Origin: Myxococcales bacterium
Lineage (GTDB): Bacteria > Myxococcota > Bradymonadia > REDH01
Reading direction: 5' to 3'
Assembly (NCBI GenBank): GCA_018970625.1
Contig: JAGWVZ010000198.1
Location: 1-6,871 of the forward strand
DNA: 6,871 bases
The notes below the pieces were generated by a model, which saw only the letters and a program-made list of their open reading frames with translations, was not told the DNA's origin and ran no database searches. Shown here one piece after another: positions 1-5,419 of this stretch (position 1 is the first letter of the stretch; each line of letters starts with the position of its first letter). A program made the position numbers and the translations under genes.

Positions 1-1
1 A

Positions 2-46
2 TGCGCGGCTCTGCTCGCCATCACCTCCACACTTGCCGTCCGGTGA
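2..46 (+). CDS. Possible 3' end of an upstream gene (partial)
   Basis: The frame starting at base 2 is open from the window edge to TGA at 44-46 and reads CAALLAITSTLAVR. The codons are mostly C/G-ending and the peptide is hydrophobic, as in the last segment of a membrane or exported protein. It is only 14 codons long, so openness by chance is likely; the other two forward frames are open here as well. Sequence to the left of the window is needed to decide. Function unknown. Confidence 0.2.
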   Translation, partial: CAALLAITSTLAVR

Positions 47-54
47 GCGCTCAC
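43..54. promoter_or_regulatory. 12-bp perfect palindrome, candidate operator upstream of the GMC oxidoreductase
   Basis: GTGAGCGCTCAC is its own reverse complement and lies 47 bp before the chosen start of the next gene. It is identical to the core of the idealised symmetric lac operator, and a central CG with flanking dyad arms is typical of LacI/GalR-family sites. One or two 12-bp palindromes are expected by chance in a sequence this long, so only its position in the upstream region supports a regulatory role. No regulator gene is present in the window. Confidence 0.25.
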
Positions 55-101
55 TTACAAGGTTGAATCGGATTCAGATGTTCGGGTTCCCCGAGGTTGT
101 C

Positions 102-1742
102 ATGAGTGCTACTGCCGCCCCCAACGCAATGACCGCCTCCGCACAGCAGGGGTCCTGGGACTTTGACTATGTGGTGATCGGGTCGGGATTTGGTGGGAGC
201 GTGTCGGCGCTGCGGCTGGCCGAGAAGGGGTATCGGGTGGCGGTGATCGAGCAGGGGAAGCGGTTCACGACCGAGACGCTGCCGAAGAGCACGTGGAACC
301 TGAAGAACTACCTGTGGATGCCGAAGCTGGGCCTGAAGGGCATTATGGCGATCACGATCTTCAAGGACATCGTGATTTTCCATGGTGCGGGCGTGGGTGG
401 CGGGTCGCTCGTGTATGCGAACACGCACCTGGAGCCGCTCGACGGATTCTATAACGACCCGCGCTGGGCGCATCTGGGCGACTGGAAGAAGGAGCTGGCG
501 CCCTGGTACAAGCTGGCGCGCCGCATGCTGGGCACCGTAGAGTCGCCGACGACGTTCGAGAGTGACCACGCGCTGCAGGAAGTGCTGACCGAGATGGGCA
601 CCGGCGACACGTTCAAGAAGCACACGGTGGGCGTATACTTTGGAAAGCCCGGCGAGACAGTGCCCGACCCCTATTTCGACGGCGAAGGACCGGCGCGTAC
701 GGGCTGCAATTATTGTGGCGCGTGCATGGTCGGTTGCCGCGTGGGCGCGAAGAATACACTCGACCGAAATTATCTGTACCTGGCCGAAAAGAAATCGACG
801 AGAGTATTTGCCGAAACAAAAGTGCTGGATGTGGTGCCGCTGGGGCCCGCAGACGGTTCGGGCGGATACGCGATTAAATGTGAGGATACGTCGGGTTTCT
901 TCGCTTCGAAGAAGACGATTACGGCACAGAATGTCGTATTTTCGGGCGGCGTCATTGGCACCGTCGGATTATTGTCTGCCTGTCGTGAGCGCGGCAGTCT
1001 GCCTCGACTCTCCGACGCGCTTGGCACCTTTGTGCGTACCAACTCGGAGTCGATTCAGGGCGCTTTTGGAGCTAAAAAGCCGATTGGTAAGGGTATCGCG
1101 ATTACATCCGGCGGCTTTACCCCGGACGGCACCCACATTGAGATGGTGCGCTACGGGGATTTTGCCGACTCGATGAGTGCGCTGGCGACGGTACACACAG
1201 GCGGCGGTCGATTGCCTCGCCAGCTGTATTTTCTGGCCGCCGCCCTGAAGAGTCCTTTGGCGGCGATCCGGGGCATTGCGTGGCCGTTTAACTGGTCGCG
1301 ACACGCCGCGATTGTGTTGGCCATGCAGGCCGTCGACAACAGCATGAAGCTGGTGTGGAAGCGCAAGTGGTGGTGGCCGTTCTCAAGCTCGCTGACCAGC
1401 GACTGGGGCGACCGTCAGCCGCCGCCGAGCTATCTGCCCGAAGCGCACGAGGTCACGCGACGAGTGGCCGCAAAGCTCGGTGGTACGCCGGGCTCGGTGT
1501 TGCCCGAGGTGGTGCTGAACGCGACCACGACGGCGCATATTCTGGGCGGCTGCCCCATGGCCGGCGACGAGTCGCAGGGCGTGATTGATACGCAGAATCG
1601 TGTTTTTGGCTACACCGGCATGTACGTGGTCGATGCGTCCATGATTCCGGCGAATCTGGGTGTGAATCCGACGCTGACGATCACCGCCATGGCCGAGCGC
1701 GCGATGAGCTTTATTCCGCCGAAGGAGCAGGCGGCGGGGTAA
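102..1742 (+). CDS. GMC-family FAD oxidoreductase, cholesterol-oxidase-like
   Basis: This 546-residue flavoprotein should oxidise an alcohol group, possibly on a sterol or long-chain alcohol, to a carbonyl. The N-terminal Rossmann FAD motif is G27-S-G29-F-G-G32 with E50 ending the second strand (ADP-ribose contact). A second FAD motif, GAGVGGGSLVYAN, follows at about residues 97-109. The C-terminal half has HILGGC with H479 and the block ending LGVNPTLTITAMAER with N522; these match the active-site His and Asn of class I cholesterol oxidases. The motif VRTNSE, usual in this subfamily, is present. C202, C205, C208 and C212 form a CxxCxxCxxxC cluster before GAKNT. Length is normal for GMC enzymes. 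The ATG at 102 was chosen because GAGG (93-96) sits 5 nt before it; in-frame ATG 78 and TTG 33 would add 8 or 23 residues. No clear signal peptide is seen. Codons in about 700-975 are more A/T-ending than in the flanks. The substrate cannot be told from sequence. Confidence 0.93.
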   Translation: MSATAAPNAMTASAQQGSWDFDYVVIGSGFGGSVSALRLAEKGYRVAVIEQGKRFTTETLPKSTWNLKNYLWMPKLGLKGIMAITIFKDIVIFHGAGVGGGSLVYANTHLEPLDGFYNDPRWAHLGDWKKELAPWYKLARRMLGTVESPTTFESDHALQEVLTEMGTGDTFKKHTVGVYFGKPGETVPDPYFDGEGPARTGCNYCGACMVGCRVGAKNTLDRNYLYLAEKKSTRVFAETKVLDVVPLGPADGSGGYAIKCEDTSGFFASKKTITAQNVVFSGGVIGTVGLLSACRERGSLPRLSDALGTFVRTNSESIQGAFGAKKPIGKGIAITSGGFTPDGTHIEMVRYGDFADSMSALATVHTGGGRLPRQLYFLAAALKSPLAAIRGIAWPFNWSRHAAIVLAMQAVDNSMKLVWKRKWWWPFSSSLTSDWGDRQPPPSYLPEAHEVTRRVAAKLGGTPGSVLPEVVLNATTTAHILGGCPMAGDESQGVIDTQNRVFGYTGMYVVDASMIPANLGVNPTLTITAMAERAMSFIPPKEQAAG

Positions 1743-1747
1743 GGCGG

Positions 1748-1771
1748 ACTGCTTCGGTGCGGTGAGGCAGT
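1748..1771 (+). terminator. Weak stem-loop after the GMC oxidoreductase gene
   Basis: ACTGCTT (1748-1754) can pair with AGGCAGT (1765-1771), giving seven pairs including one G-U around a 10-nt loop, starting 6 nt after the stop codon. The tract that follows is TGTTCAG rather than a run of T, so this is a poor intrinsic terminator. The rest of the 181-bp gap up to 1924 shows no other structure I can support. Confidence 0.25.
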
Positions 1772-1923
1772 TGTTCAGATGAAGGTGACCAGGGGCCATG
1801 TGCGGTGGCAGCGTCGCGCTTTGTGAGTGGCCGCCACACCCGGGGCGGGTGTCATTGCGCCTGTGCACCACGTTGGTTATGAAGGCGGCGCTGGACGTGG
1901 ACCTTCTATTCCCCGGGTTCCCT

Positions 1924-3513
1924 GTGCGTATAAACCAGAATCATGGCGTGGCGATGGTCCTGCTGCTGTTGCTGCAGGCCTGTGGCGACCCGCCGCCGTC
2001 GTCGGGTGTTGAGCCTGATACGGGCGAAGTGGATGTGCCCGATATTGTTCAGGATATTCAGGTGGCTTCCGACGTGGGTGCTGACGTTGACGCGACTGAC
2101 GTTGCTGATGCAGCCGACATTCCGGATGTCACGGATGCTGGAGGGAGTGTCGGCTCGCCCTGCGAAGACGACATCGACTGCGAGTCGGGCATTTGTGAAT
2201 TTCTGACGGCCGGCGCTGATGTAGGCGTTTGCGTGGAGTATTGCGGCACCGATGACGACTGTGACCGTGACGCCGACTGCGTGCTGATTCGGACGTCGGG
2301 AGATGACGCCGAGCGCATTTGTTTGCCGCGCGACCTGTGCCTGGATGTCGATGGCGACCGGTACGGCATTGGTTCGGGGTGTCTGGGTCCGGACTGTGAT
2401 GACGACGACGGGCTTCGGAACGCCGGCGCGCCCGAGGTGTGTGACGGGCTGGACAACAACTGCAACGAGCTGGTGGACGACTCGCCAACGGATGCCGACC
2501 GGCGCTGTGCAACCGGCAGTCCGGGTGTGTGTGGCGAGGGCCGAACCATTTGTGAGGCGGGCGCGCTGAGCTGTGTGGCCGAGGTGCTGCCGTCGATCGA
2601 GCTGTGCAATACCGAGGACGATGATTGCGACGACCTGACGGATGAAGGAGACGACGGGCAACCGCTTTCGCGACCTTGCTACGAAGGTCCACCGGGTACC
2701 GAGAATGTGGGCGCCTGCGCCGGGGGCCGGCAGACCTGTGAGAGCGGCGGTTACTCGTCGTGCGCGGCGCAGACGTTGCCGACTTCAGAGGTTTGCGACG
2801 GCGACGACAACGATTGCGACACGCAGGTCGACGAAAATCTGGTGGTGTCGGACTGGTATCCCGACGTGGACGGCGACCGGTTTGGTGATGCGGCGGCGAC
2901 GGCGTCCAGCAGCTGTGCGCGCCCGACGGGGTTTGTGGACAATCGGTCGGACTGCAACGATGGCAGGGCGGCGGTGTTTCCGGGCGCGGCCGAAATACCG
3001 GGCGACGGCCTGGACTCGAACTGCGACAACACAGAGTTGTGCTTTGCCGACGCCGATAATGACGGCTGGCGTCCGAACGCTACAGCCATTTCGTTTTCGC
3101 TCGACGCGGATTGTGACGACGATGGCGAGGCGTTGGTGACCGACCCAACCGGTGACTGCGATGACACATTTGCGGGCAGTTACCCGTCGGCAACCGAGGC
3201 CTGCGACGGTGAAGACAACGACTGCGATGTGCGGGTGGACGAAGGCGCCGGATGTTACGCGAACGGTGAGGCGTGCGTGGAACCGGTGGATTGCCGCACG
3301 GGTCTGTGCAGCAGTGGTGTCTGTGTAGCGCCTTTGACGTGTGTGGATCTGGGCACGTGTCCGCCTCTCGCTGGTATTTCCGCTGGCGGTGGCGAGGTGA
3401 ATTCTCCGAATTATCGCGCGCGGTTGAGTGTGGGGGTTCCGACCCCTTCACAGCCGCTGTACGGAAGCCGTTATACCCTGATTGTTGGACCCGCGCCTGG
3501 TCTGGCGCGCTGA
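1924..3513 (+). CDS. Lipoprotein with MopE-type Cys/Asp-rich metal-binding modules
   Basis: A surface or periplasmic lipoprotein of 529 residues. Starting at GTG 1924 gives a compact lipoprotein signal: one Arg, a hydrophobic VAMVLLLLL core and lipobox LQAC with C20 as the lipidated residue. ATG 1879 and ATG 1798 are in-frame alternatives but give overlong, acidic or odd leaders; none has a clear Shine-Dalgarno. A spacer rich in Asp, Val and Ala (about 22-78) is followed by a Cys-rich segment (80-135). Then come five modules of the kind CDGxDNDCDxxxDE, interleaved with three DxDxDG-like loops (DVDGDRYG, DVDGDRFG, DADNDGWR). These resemble the putative metal-binding (MopE) repeats common in myxobacterial proteins and the Ca-binding loops of thrombospondin type 3 repeats. 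Two segments with the pattern GxCxxGxxxCxxGxxSC precede the second and third modules. The C-terminus carries GGGEVNSPNYRARLSVG. It is 14 bp upstream of the next gene and is probably cotranscribed. Function is inferred only as metal-dependent surface scaffold or adhesion. Confidence 0.85.
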   Translation: MRINQNHGVAMVLLLLLQACGDPPPSSGVEPDTGEVDVPDIVQDIQVASDVGADVDATDVADAADIPDVTDAGGSVGSPCEDDIDCESGICEFLTAGADVGVCVEYCGTDDDCDRDADCVLIRTSGDDAERICLPRDLCLDVDGDRYGIGSGCLGPDCDDDDGLRNAGAPEVCDGLDNNCNELVDDSPTDADRRCATGSPGVCGEGRTICEAGALSCVAEVLPSIELCNTEDDDCDDLTDEGDDGQPLSRPCYEGPPGTENVGACAGGRQTCESGGYSSCAAQTLPTSEVCDGDDNDCDTQVDENLVVSDWYPDVDGDRFGDAAATASSSCARPTGFVDNRSDCNDGRAAVFPGAAEIPGDGLDSNCDNTELCFADADNDGWRPNATAISFSLDADCDDDGEALVTDPTGDCDDTFAGSYPSATEACDGEDNDCDVRVDEGAGCYANGEACVEPVDCRTGLCSSGVCVAPLTCVDLGTCPPLAGISAGGGEVNSPNYRARLSVGVPTPSQPLYGSRYTLIVGPAPGLAR

Positions 3514-3516
3514 ACC

Positions 3517-3521
3517 GGAGG
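3517..3521 (+). promoter_or_regulatory. Strong Shine-Dalgarno site for the repeat protein
   Basis: GGAGG lies 6 nt before ATG 3528 and begins 4 bp after the stop of the preceding lipoprotein gene. It is the best ribosome-binding site next to a complete gene in this window and argues for translation from 3528 rather than from the internal ATG 3573. It also places the two genes in one transcript. Confidence 0.7.
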
Positions 3522-3527
3522 TCATCG

Positions 3528-4439
3528 ATGATTTCACAAAACCTTTCCGGTCATTTCCACGAGAGTACTGCCATGAACTCGATGTTTCGTTCGGTGCTGA
3601 CGGCTGTGGCCGGTGTAGCGTTGTTGCTGGTGCCGTCGTTTGTGTTTGCTCAGGCACCTGAATTTGTGCCCATTCAGGGTTCGCTGTACGACGACACGGG
3701 CGAGCCAATCAACGAGACGCTGCCTGTCGAGTTTGTGCTCTATGGAGACTCCAGCCGTTCGACGGTGTTGTACAGCGAGACGTCCTTTGTGATTTTCGAG
3801 GGTGGATATTTCACGGAATATCTGGGCCCTGTGAATCTCGAGACCTTCGAGGCGCGCGGTTCGTTGTATCTGGGCATGAATGTGAACGGCGACGGTGAGA
3901 TGGCGCTGATTCAGGTGGGTACGGTACCGTTTGCAGCGTGGGCAGATTATTGTGGTGAGGCGACGACGCTGGGTGGTCAGACGGCGGATCAGATTCAGGC
4001 GTCTACGGTGGCTTCGCTGGGGCCACTGTCGAACGATAATCCGTATCGCCACAATCGATACACCGACGCCGAGGCACGCGCGGCGATGGGTCCGATTTCG
4101 AACGATAACCCGTATGCGCACAATCGTTATACGGACGCCGAGGCACGCGCGGCGATGGGTCCGATTTCGAACGATAATCCGTATGCGCACAATCGTTATA
4201 CGGACGACGAAGCGCGTGCTGCCAACAATGGTCGATTTTCGTCGACCACACACGAGCACGTTCCACAGGACTGTCTGTGGGAAGACTGGGGGTGTGGAGC
4301 GCGCACCTGTCGGGCTGGTTATTTTATGACGGGTTTTGAGACGTGGGGAGGTGCAGCGGAGCAGTGTTTTGGTTCTGGCGATTTCGATGAGCCGTTTCGT
4401 CGTGTTCTCTGTTGTCGTATGAGCGATCCGCGGGATTGA
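3528..4439 (+). CDS. Secreted tail-fibre-like protein with 23-residue repeats and Cys-rich C-terminus
   Basis: I do not recognise a named family for this 303-residue protein. A Sec signal is visible: FRSVLTAVAGVALLLVPSFVFA, with likely cleavage after A41 before QAPEF. From ATG 3528 (strong Shine-Dalgarno) the signal has 15 extra polar residues; ATG 3573, preceded by GAGAG, would give a textbook signal and a 288-residue product. Residues about 46-150 hold a beta-rich domain (IQGSLYDDTGEPINETLPVE, then LYLGMNVNGDG) of a type common before repeat regions in myxobacterial secreted proteins, ending in LGGQTADQI. Residues 164-232 are three 23-residue repeats containing NDNPYxHNRYTDxEARAA, similar in style to the HNRYT/YTDAEA segments of phage tail fibres. 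The tail (about 249-303) has six Cys, including a CC pair near the end. A fibre or stalk with a disulfide-bonded tip is inferred. The gene lies 14 bp after the MopE-type lipoprotein gene. Confidence 0.8.
   Translation: MISQNLSGHFHESTAMNSMFRSVLTAVAGVALLLVPSFVFAQAPEFVPIQGSLYDDTGEPINETLPVEFVLYGDSSRSTVLYSETSFVIFEGGYFTEYLGPVNLETFEARGSLYLGMNVNGDGEMALIQVGTVPFAAWADYCGEATTLGGQTADQIQASTVASLGPLSNDNPYRHNRYTDAEARAAMGPISNDNPYAHNRYTDAEARAAMGPISNDNPYAHNRYTDDEARAANNGRFSSTTHEHVPQDCLWEDWGCGARTCRAGYFMTGFETWGGAAEQCFGSGDFDEPFRRVLCCRMSDPRD
4017..4223 (+). repeat. Three tandem 69-bp coding repeats
   Basis: Units are 4017-4085, 4086-4154 and 4155-4223, each exactly 23 codons, with no bases between them. Units 2 and 3 differ by only one base (aac against aat) over their first 50 bases and then diverge at the end. 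Unit 1 is more different, starting LGPLS where the others start MGPIS. The high identity of units 2 and 3 suggests recent duplication or homogenisation, and copy number may vary between strains. Confidence 0.92.
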
Positions 4440-4505
4440 CGCGGTGGAGATGTGAGAGAGCGTTGCGCCCGGTGCTTCGCTGTGGGGTCCGCCATGCGCC
4501 GATTG

Positions 4506-4514
4506 TGGTATACT
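4506..4514 (+). promoter_or_regulatory. Extended -10 promoter for the phosphoesterase gene
   Basis: TGGTATACT matches an extended -10 element (TGn followed by TATACT, 5 of 6 to consensus). No good -35 hexamer is seen 16-18 bp upstream, which is normal for extended -10 promoters. A transcript start near 4521 would leave a leader of about 35 nt before the ATG at 4556. The 116-bp gap after the repeat-protein gene fits a separate transcription unit. Confidence 0.45.
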
Positions 4515-4555
4515 GGCTCACGTCTGTGTCTGTGTGGCCCGTGCTGGTTAGCTGA

Positions 4556-5419
4556 ATGATTTCTCGTCTGCGTCTGAGTCGCCGTCAGTTCATGCGCCTG
4601 CTGGCGGGTGTTTCGGTGCTCGTGTTGACGAGTCTCGCGTGGCTTGTCTGGCTGTTGCGCGTGTACACACCGCGGGTTCAGATCAGCCGCTGGAATGTGC
4701 GTCCGCCGGGTTGGGACGCTGGTTCGGTGACCGTCGCGTTTGTGACTGATACACACTCGGGCGCACCGTGGAATGGTCTCGCCCGGCTGCGCGAGATCGT
4801 GCAGCAGACCAATGCTCTGGGTGCCGATATCATCGTGCTGGGTGGCGATTACGTGTACCACGGTCTGGCGAATCGGCGTCCAACGAATGCCGAGCTGGCA
4901 CAGGTGCTGGGGGAATTGCGGGCGCCGCAGGGGGTGTTCGCGGTGCTGGGTAACCACGACTACTGGGACGATCCGGGTACGATCGAGCAGGACCTCGCGG
5001 CGCAGGGCATTCAGGTGCTGTCGAACCGTGGGGTGTCGATGGGAGCAGGTCGTTGGTGGATAGCGGGGGTGAGCGACTACATTGAGACGGTGCCGGACGT
5101 GACCGCCGCCCTGCAAAATCGACCTGACGGCGCGCCGGTGCTGTTTGTGTCGCATGTGCCGGATATATTTCCGGAGCTGCCACCCGAGGTGAACGTGACG
5201 TTGTCGGGGCACACACACGGCGGGCAGGTTGCGCTTCCGTGGGTGGGCCCGGTGCTGGTACCATCGCGGTACGGAACGCGCTATGCGCGCGGTATATTTG
5301 AGGAATCGGGCCGCGTGCTAGTGGTGAGCGCGGGGCTTGGCACGACGGGCTTGCCGATGCGGCGTGGTGTGCCGGCGGAGGTCGTGTTGCTGGAGATCGG
5401 GGACGCGGTCAGGGGTTGA
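4556..5419 (+). CDS. Tat-targeted, membrane-anchored calcineurin-like metallophosphoesterase (YkuE type)
   Basis: A 287-residue dinuclear metal phosphoesterase expected to act outside the cytoplasmic membrane. The N-terminus has a twin-arginine signal, SRRQFMR (residues 8-14), followed by a hydrophobic span to about residue 34 without a clear cleavage site, so it may stay anchored. All metallophosphoesterase motifs are visible: D65-x-H67, G-G-D98, G-N133-H134-D, H200 and G-H219-T-H221-GGQ. The closing segment TTGLPMRR...PAEVVLLEI matches the family end. In Bacillus subtilis YkuE is a Tat substrate of this class, so targeting and fold agree. The substrate is unknown; related enzymes act on phospholipid or UDP-sugar phosphoesters. 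The start at ATG 4556 is fixed by the Tat motif, although its Shine-Dalgarno is poor. The last 11 bp overlap the convergent lipoprotein gene. Confidence 0.93.
   Translation: MISRLRLSRRQFMRLLAGVSVLVLTSLAWLVWLLRVYTPRVQISRWNVRPPGWDAGSVTVAFVTDTHSGAPWNGLARLREIVQQTNALGADIIVLGGDYVYHGLANRRPTNAELAQVLGELRAPQGVFAVLGNHDYWDDPGTIEQDLAAQGIQVLSNRGVSMGAGRWWIAGVSDYIETVPDVTAALQNRPDGAPVLFVSHVPDIFPELPPEVNVTLSGHTHGGQVALPWVGPVLVPSRYGTRYARGIFEESGRVLVVSAGLGTTGLPMRRGVPAEVVLLEIGDAVRG

Noticed and set aside
2058..2692. Several long minus-strand frames opposite the MopE-type lipoprotein
   Set aside because: They are Ser/Arg/His-rich complements of Asp/Cys-rich codons, and the plus-strand frame has clear repeated metal-binding modules.
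3273..3527. N-terminal extension of the repeat protein overlapping the lipoprotein gene
   Set aside because: This stretch reads in a shifted frame through well-supported lipoprotein codons and would bury the signal peptide. The ribosome site at 3517-3521 marks the real start region.
4017..4223. CRISPR array
   Set aside because: The units are directly abutting coding repeats of 69 bp with no unique spacers.
3931..4329. Arg/Thr/Ile-rich plus-strand frame and its minus-strand counterparts across the tandem repeats
   Set aside because: The 69-bp period is divisible by three, so all six frames repeat and stay open; only the frame with the Sec signal and Cys-rich tail makes sense.
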